Source of the DNA: Inia geoffrensis
Lineage: Eukaryota > Chordata > Mammalia > Artiodactyla > Iniidae
Assembly: GCA_036417435.1 (NCBI GenBank)
Contig: CM070901.1
Span: forward strand, 163,700,044 to 163,764,043
Direction of reading: 5' to 3'
DNA length: 64,000 nt
Translations under genes and position numbers: made by a program
The notes under the pieces: generated by a model
Told to the model about the DNA's origin: nothing
Databases searched by the model: none
The model's input: the letters and a program-made list of their open reading frames with translations, nothing else
Shown: positions 22,592 to 34,999 of the stretch, in pieces
Numbering within the stretch: the first letter of the stretch is position 1
Layout: each line of letters opens with the position of its first letter

Positions 22592-23707
22592 GACAGAAGA
22601 AATACAGTCTTGGAGTCACATTTGGATACCCTATTGTTTCTATTTAGATTCAGTATGGAATTTAAAATGTCCTCATGGTCCCATTTTGTTTTCCAATGAG
22701 GACCAAAACAAGGTGGCTTTTCCCTCCTTGTTTCCCTTTGTTTGCCAGAAAACAGGGTGTAGAATGCTGGCTATAGTTTTAGGATTGTGTGTTCCAAGGA
22801 AGTCATGCAGCCGCAGGCCACTAGGAAAGCAAGTCACAGAGTTGGAGGTCTTGGTGTTTTTTGGAGGGGGTGGAGGTTAGGAGAGGAAGATAACTAATTA
22901 CAGTTTGGAGTTTCCAGTTTGAGAAGTACCCTGAAACTATGCCCCGGTGTTTAAACTACTTACTCCCTCCTCCAAGTTGTAGCTAGCACCTCACATTTCC
23001 GAGGCTTGTTTCTTATTTCACATATTATGCAGAGTTCTAGCAGTTTCTTTCTTCAACCCTAAGTTTTTTCCTGGTCAACATTTAATTCAATGTTTTTTAG
23101 TTCAAGTTCCATTGTTCCAGGTGAATTTCTGAGGTGATTTTAAAATAAATGTATAGTATTATTAAAAAATAACTTAGCACTTTTCATCTTCAGATGAACT
23201 ATTTGCTACAGATACATGTTATACCTACATTACTTGCTAGAGATAAGGGATAAAACAGGGTTAAACGGTAAACCTAGTTCATTTGAGAATCTGATTTACA
23301 ACCAATTAGTCATTCACGTTGGAAGGCAAGGTAAGGCACAGGCAATTGTAGTTGACAGATAACTTAGTTTTCAACATAGCCTTCACTACCCACTCCCCTT
23401 CACTAGGCTTAGTAATAAGCAACAAAATTACTGGGACTGTCTTAGTTCCACACCTATTTCTTATACCTTCTCGGGTCTTAAAAAATGTGTAGATTTAAAG
23501 TGTATAAAATTCTCTCATTTTACCCCCAAAACTTTTAATAATCCGTTATTGTCCGAAACTTAAAAATACATAGCTTTGTGCAACGAGATTCATACTCCAT
23601 TATCAAGAGGTACCAATTATCTTTTTTTTTTTAAGTTTAAGGTATATGGCATAATGGTTTGACTTAAATATATTGTGGCCAATTACTTTTATCATCTAAT
23701 GGTTCTG
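22592..23707. other. intron, no recognisable element
   Basis: About 1.1 kb without a repeat or gene that I can identify. Confidence 0.45.
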
Positions 23708-23721
23708 TTTAATTATCTTTT

Positions 23722-24018
23722 TTTTAAAATAATTATTTATTTATTTTAGGCTGGGTTTATTTATTTCAGGCTGGGTTCAGTCTTCATCGCGGTGCGCAGG
23801 CTTATTGTGGTGGCTTCTCTTGTTGAGGAGCACAGGCTCTAGGTGCGCAGGCCTCAGTAGTTGTGGCTCGCGGGTTCCAGAGCACAGGCTCAGTAGTAGC
23901 AGCACATGGACTTAGTTGCTCCACGGCACGTGGGATCTTCCTAGACCAGGGCTCGAACCCGTGTTCCCTGAGTTGTCAGGTGGATTCTTAACCACTGCGC
24001 CACCAGGGAAGTCCCTTA
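23722..24018 (-). repeat. CHR-1-type long SINE
   Basis: Duplication TTTAATTATCTTTT at 23708-23721 and 24019-24032. A short internal duplication of GGCTGGGTT with TTTATTTATTT lies near 23737-23775. Confidence 0.92.
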
Positions 24019-24032
24019 TTTAATTATCTTTT

Positions 24033-25090
24033 ATGCCCATCTAGCTTGAAACAGATCTTGCTTTTATACAATCATTTTAACAGCATTAGAATTCTGTAAA
24101 TGGAGAACACTAATTTATGGTACTTACACTATTATACTCATTTTTGCCTTCTGAAAGAGGATTATAACTGAATTTAAAAAACTGTTTTAGAAAACTGCAA
24201 CAAAATTACAGAAAGCAAAACCTGCCACTAATGAACAAAGCAGGCTTTGTCTAGAGCAGGCCCATAACTTCCCTTGGAAATACTGCATAGTTCTGACCTT
24301 TGGGAAATAGAACTGGGCAAAGCACTCAAGAAGATAGCCAGGGAGAAGGTCTCTCTCTGTACCTGCAGGTACAATTAGGTCTGAGGTTCCAACTCTGGGA
24401 AAATAGATCTTTGACCGTAACTGCGTCAAGAAGTGATGCTGCTTTACGCTGGCAATTTGATATGTATACTTTTTTGATAAAAGTTCTAAGTTGCGAGAAA
24501 GGTTTTAAGGTGAGGTGCCAGAAAATATATTCTCTCATGGAAAAAAACTTTAAACCTATCAAAATTAACCTGCAAGTAGAAAGAGGGAATATACTGTTGT
24601 GACAATAGGCCATTCAGAAAATCTACTGAAGCAGAAAGGGGGAATAATAATTTTTGATTGGTATTCAACAGAAAATCCTTTAAGGAGTACATGACAGACC
24701 CCTAACACTTTCTCTTGATTCCTGGATTACATGAAGAAAGTATACCTGTTCCTTCTTTCTCAGAAGCATTTATTTTTAGATCTAGATAGGTATGAGAAAT
24801 GTCTCTGATAATTCTGGTGACCAAATAATGCCAAGTGTTCTTCTTTCAAGTCTCATGAAGAAGTTTATTTTTAATTAATCCATCTACTATTTATTTCTAT
24901 GTTAATATTGTTCTATAGCTATATTAAAGTTTATCCATCCAGCAATCTCCTTACTAACTTTGCCTCCAAATAACAAAATTATTTCTAAAGCACCTTTCCC
25001 AAAACCACTCCTACTGTCACGTGGGACAACACATAACAAAAAATTTCAGAGTAAAATGAATCGAATACTGATAGAAAAGGAATGAAGGAA
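24033..25090. other. intron, no recognisable element
   Basis: Roughly 1 kb of single-copy-looking sequence. No splice-flanked open frame was found. Confidence 0.45.
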
Positions 25091-25094
25091 AGAG

Positions 25095-25255
25095 GAAATA
25101 TTACAACAGTGGTCCCCAACCTTTTTGCCACCAGGGACCAGTTTCGTGGAAGACAATTTTTCCATGGATGGGGGGGTGCGTGGGGGATGGTTCAGGCAGT
25201 AATATGAATGAGGGGATACTGGTATGCGGCCCGGGGATTGGGAACTCCCGTATTA
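25095..25255 (+). repeat. dispersed repeat, family not assigned
   Basis: GTGGTCCCCAACCTTTTTG, ACCAGTTTCGTGGAAGACAA and TTTTTCCATGGATGG are text I recognise as a common mammalian interspersed repeat, but I cannot name the family with confidence. Confidence 0.5.
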
Positions 25256-25443
25256 CAATATGACATCTTTTAAAGCAATATATTCTTATACAAAGGAAAA
25301 GTGGGGAAAAAAGAGGCTAATTATTGAGTGAAAGGTATATGATGGGGAAAAAAAAAAAAGAGCTAGAGAGAGGGAATGGAAAGTTAGAGAGAGAAGGAAA
25401 GTTCCAGCTTAAATGGTTGGGTAGAATTCACTAAAATTCTTGG

Positions 25444-25618
25444 TACTTCCCTGGTGGTCCAGTGGCTAAGACTCCATGCTCCCAATGTAGGGGGCTGGGT
25501 TTGATCCCTGGTCAGGGAACTAGATCCCACATACATGCCGCAACTAAGGGTTCACATGCTGCAACTAGAGATCCCGTGTGCTGCAACTAAGACCCGGCTC
25601 AGCTAAATAAATATCTTT
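25444..25618 (+). repeat. CHR-related SINE, older GGTCCAGTGG type
   Basis: It starts GTACTTCCCTGGTGGTCCAG, has box-B-like GGTTTGATCCCTGG and GCAACTAAG repeats, and ends TAAATAAATATC. Confidence 0.85.
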
Positions 25619-25787
25619 GGTCTTGTGCCTAATTTAAGGACATGTGCTAAATCAGCTGTTTTTTTTTTTTTTAAGCTGTTTGTTTTAATATGATACATAG
25701 TAAAGGATTCTAGTGAACACAGAAACAGCTTTTTATGTTGATTGAGAACTACAAAGTATTATTTGAAAGTTTTATCTCAGTAAATCT

Positions 25788-25904
25788 TTTTTTGGCTGCG
25801 CTGCACGGCTTGCGGGATCTCAGTTCCCAGACCAGGGACTGAACCTGCAACGTGGCAGTGGAAGCCCAGAATCCTAACCACTAGGCCACCAGGGAACTCC
25901 CCAC
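25788..25904 (-). repeat. old CHR-related SINE
   Basis: GGCTGCGCTGCACGGCTTGC at the left and CCACCAGGGAACTCCCC at the right, in minus orientation. Confidence 0.8.
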
Positions 25905-26405
25905 TTCATAGGACTTTTATTAGGATTATTGGTAGAAGGAAAAATTGATGAATGATGAGCCCTACTTTTTTTTAATAGGCAGAAAAAATTTGAAACTTTA
26001 TCTGTTGAGATGAAATTTTTTGTCTAGTATATAGATGTTAAATGGGCATTCTTCATAAATATTACCACTCATTAGTACGCTGTACCTGCTTACCCATTTC
26101 TTGCTTTTCAAAGACCTTTCATTTCCATCTCATAGATAAATGCCTAGCATGATTTACAACCTGACTTGTTAACAGAGAACCACCTTTGTAGTAGAAACCA
26201 CAGGAGAATTTAGTGGCCCAAAAGGGAATTTACCAAATTTAGGAGAGTGGTTACCTCTGGGAGCAAACAAGCAAAATGCCATCATAAGGGAATGTAGGCA
26301 TAGAGAGAGGGGTGGGGTGGGATATAACTCTGTTTTTAATTTCATCTCTTAAGCTGAGTAGAGGCCCCAGAGGGTCCTTTATATTTTCCTCTATACCCTT
26401 TTCTA
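25905..26405. other. intron, no clear element
   Basis: A weak L1-3'-end-like phrase (GTGGTTACCTCTGGGAGCA) near 26250 is too short to call. Confidence 0.35.
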
Positions 26406-26479
26406 GCCATTGGGTTGGCCAAAAAGTTCATTCGGGTTTTTCCGTTAACATCGTATGAATTTTTCAGCCAACCCAATGA
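26406..26479. mobile_element. mariner-type miniature element
   Basis: ATTGGGTTGGCCAAAAAGTT at the left is mirrored by CAGCCAACCCAAT at the right, with TTCGGGTTTTTCCG inside. These are the termini of the mariner elements common in cetartiodactyls. With only about 74 bp it has no coding capacity and could form a hairpin. Confidence 0.8.
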
Positions 26480-27285
26480 GAACGATTTCATTAAGGGAAT
26501 AAAAACAAAACAAAACAACTGAGCTACTGAATTGATATATATGGACCCAGCCCTGGTGATCAAAGTAAAGTAAGTCAAGTTCTGATTTCAGTCCTAAAAA
26601 TCTGATCACTGTGATCCATGTGCCTCAGTTTCAATAAAATATGAAAAGTACTTTGTAGGAATTTCATCTGGAAAGTTCTCAGGGGAAAACATACCTTTAG
26701 AAATGAAATTACATTAAATCATGAGACACATTTGGGCGTGTTACCTGTGTTCCCACACTTTATGGTTTTCTTTAAAGTCACTAACATTTTTCATTTCTGG
26801 GGAAAAAAAAAGCACCCTGGGACTGAACATGTTTTCTGTTGCTTCATAAATCAAAGAGAAGGTATAAGAAGGTATAAATCTTAAAAAAAAAAAAAGTATA
26901 ATGTCAAGAAATGATTCACAGGCTTTTCCCCACTTTGTTTATATTTAGGAAGCCTTTAATGAATATCCACTTAAATCTATCTTTCCCACCTTTCTATCTT
27001 CATTTTATACAAAACCTCACAAGGTTGGGAAAATGAGTCTTTTAGTGACAGTGGACTTCCATTTCACTTATATGCTTTGAAACTCTGGCTACACTTATCA
27101 GCCTGGTCTCCAGCTATCTCTGAGACAGTAACACTTCAAACGCAAAGCACTGCCTTCAGCAATGTTTATACCAAGTATTGCCTTATGAGAAACGGAAACA
27201 CCAGCACAATGGAAAAAGCCTGAGACTTATTTGGAAAATGTATAACTGAGTCTAAAATATTAAGGCAAATCTCAAAAATGGTCCT
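26480..27285. other. intron, no recognisable element
   Basis: Single-copy-looking sequence. Short A-runs near 26802 and 26883 only. Confidence 0.4.
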
Positions 27286-27289
27286 GTCG

Positions 27290-27412
27290 GGAATTCCCTG
27301 GTGGTCCAGTGGTTAGGACTCTGTGCTTCACTTCAGGGGGCCTTGTGGAACTGGTCGGGGGGAACTAAGATCCCATGCTGCAGCCAACAAAACAAAACAA
27401 AACAAAACAAAA
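27290..27412 (+). repeat. old CHR-related SINE, internally shortened
   Basis: GGAATTCCCTGGTGGTCCAG head, GGGGAACTAAGATCCCATGC body and an (AAAAC)n tail. GGTCCTGT flanks it on both sides. Confidence 0.82.
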
Positions 27413-27811
27413 CAGGTCCTGTTTATAGAAGTCAACAATTCTAATTCTATACCACATGTATATATCAGCTGCCCAAGTCCTGCAAAAGAGCAGTAAAACA
27501 CCATTGATTTCTAAACATGAGTTCCTGGAGTACTTATGTTCTGCAAGGGCAAGAAATTAACAGATGGTTTACTAGCAATATTGTCTTTAAAAAGTCCAAA
27601 AGGATCCAGTAAAACACAACTATAAGTGGTAAATTAATATAACTGAATGAAAAATTAACTTATTTTTCATTTATTCTTCACAAAGTGATAAACATCCCAA
27701 AGTTAAAAACATCAAAATCCTCACATTCAAATTCCTATAAAATAGTCAACTTCACCTACAGATCTGCCTTGCCTCTGTCAAGATTTTGTTTCTTTGCCTT
27801 CTATTACTCAC

Positions 27812-27857
27812 CAACTCCATCTGGATTTACCGGTCTGGAGATGTCAGCTTGCCCCAT
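27812..27857 (-). CDS. PHACTR4: PHACTR4 alternative first coding exon, isoform starting MGQADISRPVNPDGV
   Basis: The minus strand reads ATG at 27857-27855, then fifteen codons M-G-Q-A-D-I-S-R-P-V-N-P-D-G-V and one G, followed by the consensus donor GTGAGTAA. The split Glu codon then continues as EEAGQPT in exon 10740-10910, giving an isoform ten residues longer than the MEDPF form. That matches what I recall of the longer human PHACTR4 isoform (712 versus 702 residues, starting MGQADVSRPVNPDGV). An in-frame TGA lies at 27872-27870 and the ATG has A at -3 and G at +4, so the start is well defined. No convincing acceptor was seen just upstream, so this is probably a true first exon with its own promoter. 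Confidence 0.88.
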
Positions 27858-27872
27858 GATTATGTTGTCTCA

Positions 27873-28400
27873 TGTGTCTCACAACAACAAATTGTCCCCG
27901 ACCAAAGCGAACTTTTCTTAAACGATAAATCCACATAAGGAGGGGACGTGCACTCCTCTCTCAGTGTCACCGCCAGACATCAGGAAATGGCAGGAAGTCA
28001 GTTAATCTGCAGGAGTTTCTGTTTCCCTGTATCCCGGACAAGGCACTGGTGTTTCTCACAAATATGTCTTCACGCTGGCTCTCTTCACATAGGAATACCT
28101 ATCATTCCAGAGTGCACACTGTGAAGAGCTCAAGTGCAGGAAGGGGAGGAGACTGCCAACCACATTCTAGCTCCTGAGCGGCACAGCCCTCAAAGTCCAC
28201 ACCTACTTTTTCTGACACTGAGCTGGGTTACAACTTTCCAGACTCACAGTCACGAAGAAAGGGAGGCTGCTCAAGAGTCTACCAAAGAATTTGTAAATTT
28301 AATCACACAAAAAACATCAGGATTATGCATAAGCAAGCTGATGGGAGCAGAAGTCCATTCAATGGTACATTTTAGATACAGGCTCAAAATCAGACCATTC
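27873..28400 (-). promoter_or_regulatory. candidate promoter and 5'UTR of the alternative PHACTR4 first exon
   Basis: The stretch upstream (rightward) of the MGQAD start is repeat-free and visibly richer in G+C and CpG than the surrounding intron, with scattered CpGs (for example GGTCGGGG, GGACGTGC, GGCGGTG, CCGGGA, GAGCGG). No TATA box was found at a convincing place. The inference comes from position and composition only; the transcription start is not visible in sequence. Confidence 0.4.
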
Positions 28401-29464
28401 TGACATTTCACTGCTTGCTCTAAAACTGTATTTCATACCTGTGAGTGGCATACTCAGAGCAGAATAAGATCTGTGTATTGAAAATTAATAACATTAGGAA
28501 CAATATTTTAGAATTAAATATACCTTTTCTAAAAATAAAAAGAAATATTTCTGAAAATTTTGCTTACTAAAATAGTAAACTAGAAATGAATATTTTTAAG
28601 GTATTATGCAATATTTCTCTTTCAGTTAAGTTCAATAATGATCTTGAGGAATACAAAACTGTAGGGAGTAGCCCTACGTGCTGCATATAATACATAGGCA
28701 GTATCAGCTAACCACATGCAGCAATGGAAGGGCCAGCCTGCATGCTGATTTTTTTTTTATTCAGATATAACTAATTTATATACAGCCATATACATAAATA
28801 TTAAGGATATAGCTTGATGAATTTAACATCTGAAGGTAAAGGGGGAACTAACAATTCTGAGCACTGTATTAAGGAGTTTTATACTATGTCCTTTAATTAT
28901 CACCACAAATAAACAGGCATTGTGAAGAATATATTACTTACCCTATTATCAGATGAGAATAAGGCTACTGAGGTCAAATCCTGTGTTTGTCAAAGCCCTA
29001 ATATTCCATTAACAAATGACAGCTACCCCTAAAACTGAGCTTTTAGTTTAAAACTTTGTTCTCCAAACTGAGATTTTGAAAAGATTTCTAGTATCTGGAT
29101 TTTTCCTTTGCCTTTCCTTAGCACCTGCTCATCTTTCCCCATTACCTTATCTCTATTATTATCTGCTTTTGATGAAAAAAGTAGCAAAGGTAAGGAATAA
29201 GAAAATGACAATGCTAAGGCATCAGTAAGAAAAAAAATGTACACTTGGGCAAAACTCAGTTGTTAGTACTGGTAGTAGTAAAAAAAAATATGATATTGAC
29301 CATTAAAATAGGAAAGAATAGAAGGAAAAAAACAGCGAAATTTTACATTAAAAGAATGCACCAATCTAAGAATGTCAAATTCCTTCTAAGCTGGCCCTTA
29401 CATTTATTAGCCTAAAAGCAGATCATGTGCAAGAGCACCACCCACTACTGTAGAATGGGGAAGC
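28401..29464. other. intron, no recognisable element
   Basis: AT-rich single-copy sequence. Nothing coding was found on either strand. Confidence 0.4.
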
Positions 29465-29525
29465 AAAAGGTGGCAAATGCATTGCCCAGCACCCAGTAGG
29501 TGCTCAGCATATTGTAGTTATCATC
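29465..29525 (+). repeat. MIR 3' end fragment
   Basis: GCCCAGCACCCAGTAGGTGC and TCAGCATATTG with TTATCATCATCAT resemble the MIR 3' end. Confidence 0.5.
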
Positions 29526-29534
29526 ATCATGCAG

Positions 29535-29765
29535 ACAATACAGCATATTGTTTAAGAAGATGAGCTTTGGAGGCAGACTAAAATTTTAATTCCAGATCTA
29601 TTACTAGCTGTTAACACTAGGCAAGTTATTTCACCTCCCTGAGCCTCAGTTTCCTCATTTGTAAAGTAGGCATAACAATACTTACCAGTACAAGGCATTA
29701 AATGACATGAACAGAAATAAAGCACTTTGTAATGTGCCTGGCACATGGAAAGCTCTCAATAAATG
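29535..29765 (+). repeat. MIR SINE
   Basis: The order CTTTGGAGGCAGACTAAA, CTAGGCAAGTTATTTCACCT, CCTCAGTTTCCTCATTTGTA and GTGCCTGGCACATGG to CTCAATAAATG is a nearly complete MIR. Confidence 0.88.
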
Positions 29766-29769
29766 CAAG

Positions 29770-30319
29770 CAATACCTAACACAGCTGTTATAGTAAAAAA
29801 AAAAAAACAAGTCAAAAAAGGAGAGGGCAGGTCAGGGGCAGCCAGACAATGGTACATGGCAGAAAACCCAGTCATTACAAGGAGGTTAGTCAGAAACGGA
29901 AGAGGATGACATTTCTGTACCATGAATCCAGAGAGCAAACTGGAAGAAGCAGGCCAAGGAGGAAGTCTGGACACAATCAGGTTGGTGCACAGAAACATTA
30001 AACAGATGGAACAGCCCAGATGTGTGTATTATCATGAATTAGTTCCAACCAGGCACATTAAACACACATACACATACACACACACACACAGAGCCCAGAA
30101 ACAGTATTATAGAATCTAGTTCATGTTGACAGAATTATACAAGAGTAGAACAGATAGATTTAAGGATCCTCATATGGCTGCTGTTTACCACCTGCCAAAT
30201 TTAAATGTCCAACTTGACTTGGCTCACTGCTGATCTTGGGTATTTGAAAGCAGCAATAAACTCAAAGATTAGAAAAAGGATTCTTAGTGATCATTTGGCT
30301 CAATCTCCTATTCTTTACA
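29770..30319. other. intron, no recognisable element
   Basis: Contains an A-run at about 29796-29808 and a (CA)n stretch at about 30064-30090; otherwise nothing. Confidence 0.4.
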
Positions 30320-30324
30320 GAAGA

Positions 30325-30420
30325 AGGAAATTGAGGGTTCAAGAGGTTAAATGCTTTGCTCAGAGACAGGACTAAAACCCAAGACTCCTGTTTCTAACTC
30401 CAGGACTCATTTTGGCTCTT
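30325..30420 (-). repeat. MIR fragment
   Basis: GAAATTGAGGGTTCAAGAGG, TTAAATGCTTTGCTCAGAG and CTAACTCCAGGACTC follow the complement of MIR. Confidence 0.65.
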
Positions 30421-30424
30421 GTAT

Positions 30425-31555
30425 AAATGGCCAAGGACATATTTATTTCCTAAAGATATATTCATTTCCCAGGGAAGTCCACACTCTACAACAATGACAA
30501 ATCTCTCAGAGATTCTAATTCTGTCACCTATGGACCAAACCAACACATGTTCCCTAACCAGCATGTTTCAGTTTCATTTTAACAATCAATATTTACTTTG
30601 TGCTGACAAAAGCAGACAAGCAGGGAGAGGGGAAAGTATTGGCCTACTAATGGCTTTAAAATTTAACAATAAGGCCTTGTGTTCATTCTAGTTTTCCATG
30701 TGTTACATTTTAGAAATGCAAAGGTAACTCTCACTTCAACTTTATAAGAAGTAGACAACTCTCTCTGAAGTGTCACCTAATAAGATACTCTCTTTTTAGA
30801 GTACTTTTCTTCCACAGCTTATTGCCTCAAGGAATGGGGCAAGTAACAGATTAAAATTTGTGAATCTCTTCCTATTTTATTTGGGGAAAGAGCAAAAAAG
30901 GCCTTATAAAGTTTAATACGCAAAGGAATCTAAGTTACAGCTTAGATTTAGATAGCAATTGAAGCCCCCAAGCAGTCTCATTTTATCGAAGAACTGTTTC
31001 TAAACAAACACTGCTGAACATTCAAAACCTTTAGTGACACTTACAATTCCAAAACTTTTTGTTGGCCAGCACATCAGACACTAACGTGAGAACATGCTTT
31101 ATATTGTCAATAAACAGTTTACAAGATCAATCACAAAAGTATAATGCTTCCATTTAAATGTAATTTTATGCTGAGGTACCTACATAAATTGGCTTACCTA
31201 GGAGAGTAAATTCTTCGCTATTTCAATTACATCTCCCTCAGCTTAATTCAGCATACCACTTTAAGTTTGAGATGTCTCAGGGAGGAGAGCTCTAGTGAGA
31301 GGCTGGGAAGAAAGTCACTTTCCTCCTGGAAAGGCTGACCAACAGAAATTATTAACAGGTCACACGGATACATATTCAAGTAAAAGACTAATTTTCAACT
31401 TCTTTATATATAAAATTGAGGGTGGGAACAGCTTTCTATTCTTTATTCCACCATCTAACTCTAATCTAGTCCGGCTGGCTCTGAATAGGAGATAACATCC
31501 TACAATTAATAACCTTTGTCTCATATTCCATGTGGAAATTAGAAAGCCTTGCTAG
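30425..31555. other. intron, no recognisable element
   Basis: About 1.1 kb without recognisable repeat or exon. Confidence 0.4.
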
Positions 31556-31559
31556 TCAC

Positions 31560-31705
31560 TTGTAAACTCTTCACTGTCTCATCTATTTGTACAAACCACT
31601 CCCCTGGCCTGGAATTTCTTTCCCAGATCCATCTAGGGAACTCCTACCCATCCTTTAAGAATTGGCTCAAATGTTGCTTCTACTATTAAGAGCCTTTTCT
31701 TAGTC
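31560..31705 (+). repeat. L2 fragment
   Basis: CTGGCCTGGAATTTCTTTC, CATCCTTTAAGAATTGGCTC and AAATGTTGCTTCTACT match the L2 3' region in order. Confidence 0.65.
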
Positions 31706-31724
31706 GCTCAAGCAGAATTCAGAC

Positions 31725-31835
31725 AAAGATTTCCTGATCACTGATTATGTGCCCAGCAATGCGCTGGAACTAAAAAGAATAGTTTTTGTCCTTAAGGTGA
31801 TTACAGTTCAAATAAGTAGGGTCAACAATAGAGCA
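31725..31835 (-). repeat. L2 fragment, opposite orientation
   Basis: GATTATGTGCCCAGCAATG, GTCCTTAAGGTGATTACAG and a following AGTAGG are the reverse of the L2 3' region. Confidence 0.5.
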
Positions 31836-32079
31836 TGATAAGTACCTAGGTGCTATGCAAACACATATTGATGGGGCTGGGGGCATCTAGCTTTCTCCTG
31901 AGAGATGAGAGAAAATATCTTGAATTAAGTGACTTCTAAAATCTGAGAGAGTCAGTCATAGAAGGAATAACAGAGGTGAGAAAAAGGTAAGGGCAGCAAG
32001 AGATAAGACTGGAGAGGTAAAGAGCTGCTCATGACTGATGGTGCCGGACGTATCACCCTAAACTGCAATGATCTTCTGA

Positions 32080-32200
32080 CTTCTCTGCTGGGCAGGAACC
32101 ATGATGTGCCTACACTTAAGCCCTCAGTGCCTGGCACGACTCAGTGCACGGTAGACATGCAAAAAGTATTTATTAACCTTGAGGACAAGGGAAGAAACAG
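32080..32200 (+). repeat. L2 3' end fragment
   Basis: GGGCAGGAACCATGATG, CCTCAGTGCCTGGCACG and AAAAAGTATTTATTAACC are the L2 3' terminus. Confidence 0.55.
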
Positions 32201-32204
32201 CATT

Positions 32205-33455
32205 CCTCAACTTTAAGCTTTGCTCACAGAATCTGGTAGCAAAAGACAGTTAAGGCAAAAAGTGCCACAGATGAAGGCTGGAAGAAATGTCAAGACCATA
32301 AGACTAGTTTATCATTCCAAACAATCTTGAGAACTACTGTGAAACTCTCAACTCTGTGTGAAAAAATGGCATGCTTATGATGGTTTTTGAGAATTTACTG
32401 CTTTGCAAGTCGTAATAACTTTCAAAGAAGACAAATGTGTCAGGTGAATGTTTACATAAACCCTCATATAATCACGACTGCTAGGCTCAAGATCCTCAGC
32501 AGAAAGTACTTCTACTCCATGTGAACTAGCCGGAAGAACAGGCTGAAAGACAGAGATTAAAGTTAAGGGGGAGCCACTGGTACCACCAGATACTCATCCC
32601 TCTTACTCCCAATGACACTGGTTTCTTTCTGTGGATGGCTCATTGGAGGCAAAAAATGAACACACGCGCCACCTATTCTACATCAAATACTGTAACTCTT
32701 GTCCCCTGCCTACACCCACTTCCAGAAGGAAGCATGGCTTACCAATGGAGGAAAGCTTTTGAGGCTTTGGAGTTACATATACATAACTATGTAAAATTTC
32801 AGCTTTTCCATTTGCTGATTAGGTGACTCTGAACAATTACTTAACTTATATGAGACAGAGATAATTACTCAGAGTTTTTGTGAGGATCAAAGAAATCTCT
32901 AAATTATAGTGTGATGACTGAAAATGCTTAATATATTTGGATCCTTCTCACCTCACTTAGATTCTTCATATAAATGACCCCCCCCCACACACCGAATGCT
33001 TACATTTAAGTACCACCATTCCTTAGGGAAAAATGGGGAGGTTCTGCTATGCCTTTACATCACAGTGGCTATATGCATGGCAGGCATGAAGTAATGTATA
33101 TGTTCACAAACCTACAGTATGTTGGACTGTGTTTATGGGAGAAAGAAACTGAAATTATGCCAGCAGGACTGCTTTCAGATCCATGGAATAAGAGACCTCA
33201 GGCTAGGAAACTGGAGCTACAGAAATTCTTTTTGCTTTCTCTTAAAGTTTTTGTTTTGAAGACAATAAATTCTTAAGGATGCCCTAGTGGTCAGGAGATG
33301 TTTCTAGAACTAAGGAGTTAGTTATAAAAATTATAGTAAGCAGGAAAGTTTCAGTTAAGAAAGATGAAACATTTCTCTCCGGTTGGGTTAAGGGATTAGG
33401 TGTTCCTCAGAGTACAGTAGAGTCAGTGGAAAAGGTAGGCCTAGATAAAAATGAG
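32205..33455. other. intron, no recognisable element
   Basis: Single-copy-looking sequence with a C-run at about 32980-32986. No exon candidate. Confidence 0.4.
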
Positions 33456-33468
33456 AATTAGCTGAATG

Positions 33469-33796
33469 AGTACTTCCCTGGTGGCTCAGTGGTTAAGAAT
33501 CCTCCTGCCAATGCAGGGCACACGGGTTTGGGCCCTGGTTCAGGAATATCCCACATGCTGCGGAGCAACTAAGCCCGTGCACCACAACTACTGAGCCTGT
33601 GCTCTAGAGCCCGCGAGCAACAACTACTGAGCCCGCACACCACAAGCAACAACTACTGAAGCCTGCACACCTAAAGCCTGTGCTCTGCAACAAGAGAAGC
33701 CATGGCAATGAGAAGCCCATGCACTGCAACGAAGGCCCAATGCAGCCAAAAATAAACAAATTAATTAATTTTAAAAAATCCTAATTAAGAAAAAAG
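33469..33796 (+). repeat. CHR-1-type long SINE
   Basis: TACTTCCCTGGTGGCTCAG head, GCAGCCAAAAATAAAC end. The duplication is AATTAGCTGAATG at 33456-33468 and AACTAGCTGAATG at 33797-33809. Confidence 0.9.
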
Positions 33797-34164
33797 AACT
33801 AGCTGAATGGAGATGAGAAGCGGAAAAAAATTGAGCAAAAAGATTCACAGGTTGTGTGGATGAGGGAAAAAGGGAAACGAGAAGAGGATACAAATGACAT
33901 TTATCAAACTTTAATCCACTATGTGACATCAGGCACCTGAATCAAATTATTGCCAAGCTCCCTTCAGGTTCTGAAATTCTACAGCAGAGTCAAACTTATG
34001 ACAACTAATTCAGTGTTCTGTTTCAAATAATGGTTCCAAGAAATGTTTTATTACAGAAGAGAACAGTGGCCATGGTGTACTTTATATAGCTAATCCAACT
34101 CAATGATTGCCATAGAATGCAAAATAAGTGCTTAATGAATTGGGTATTATTATTGGGAAACCAT

Positions 34165-34440
34165 AATCCTCATTTATTCATTCCACAAAAAATGTCCTGA
34201 GCACCTCTAAAGTATCAGTTATTGTTCTAGGTGTTGGAAACACTGACTGGATACAAAGAGGGAAAAATCTATGCCTTCTTTCTAGTATGTTAGATGGTGA
34301 TAAGTGCTATAGAAAAAAAATTATTCAGGGAAAGGGAATGCAATGGGCTGAGAAAGAGGGTGCTAAATTATAAACTGTGCAAGCAGAAGGGCCTCATTGG
34401 GAAGATGACATATAAACAAAGACCTGAAATAAACAACACA
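34165..34440 (-). repeat. L2 fragment
   Basis: CCTGAGCACCTCTAAAGTAT, TTGTTCTAGGTGTTGG, AAATCTATGCCTTC and GATGACATATAAACAAAG with GACCTGAA reproduce the order of reversed L2. Confidence 0.7.
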
Positions 34441-34761
34441 TTCCTCAATTAACGTACTAAAAGTAAATATTAATTACAACTATAGTATATTTTAATGACT
34501 GGTCAGTGAAGCAAGGGTTATCAAACGGGCTGCTCAGTTCTCAAATATTTAAAGATGTGCTGTCTAATACTGTGGTCACTAGTTATGTATGATTATTTAT
34601 ATCTATATTAATATTTAATACACTTACATTAAACACAATTTGCAATTCAGTTTCTCAGTTGTACTAGCCACATTTCACACATGGCCACCACATTGCACGA
34701 TGCAGATCTAGAACATTTCCATCACTGCACAAAGTTCTATCAGACAGGCCAAACCCAAAGT

Positions 34762-34980
34762 TTTTTTTTGTTTGTTTTTTGCTTTTTTTGCAGTACACGG
34801 GCCTCTCACTGTTGTGGCCTCTCCTGTTGCGGAGCACAGGCTCCGGACGCACAGGCTCAGCGGCCGTGGCTCACGGGCCCAGCCGCTCCGCGGCACGTGG
34901 GATCTTCCCGGACCAGGGCACGAACCCGTGTCCCCTGCATCGGCAGACGGACTCTCAACCACTGCGCCACCAGGGAAGCC
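34762..34980 (-). repeat. young CHR (CHR-2 type) SINE
   Basis: T/G-rich tail complement, then a close-to-consensus body. CCCAAAGT flanks it at 34754-34761 and 34981-34988. Confidence 0.92.
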
Positions 34981-34999
34981 CCCAAAGTATTTTTAAAGT

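Noticed and set aside
27685..27921. 78-codon plus-strand frame over the alternative first exon
   Set aside because: Antisense shadow; the minus strand carries the conserved start, in-frame upstream stop and donor.
28134..28403. 89-codon plus-strand open frame in the candidate promoter region
   Set aside because: No recognisable homology, no splice context, opposite strand to the gene.
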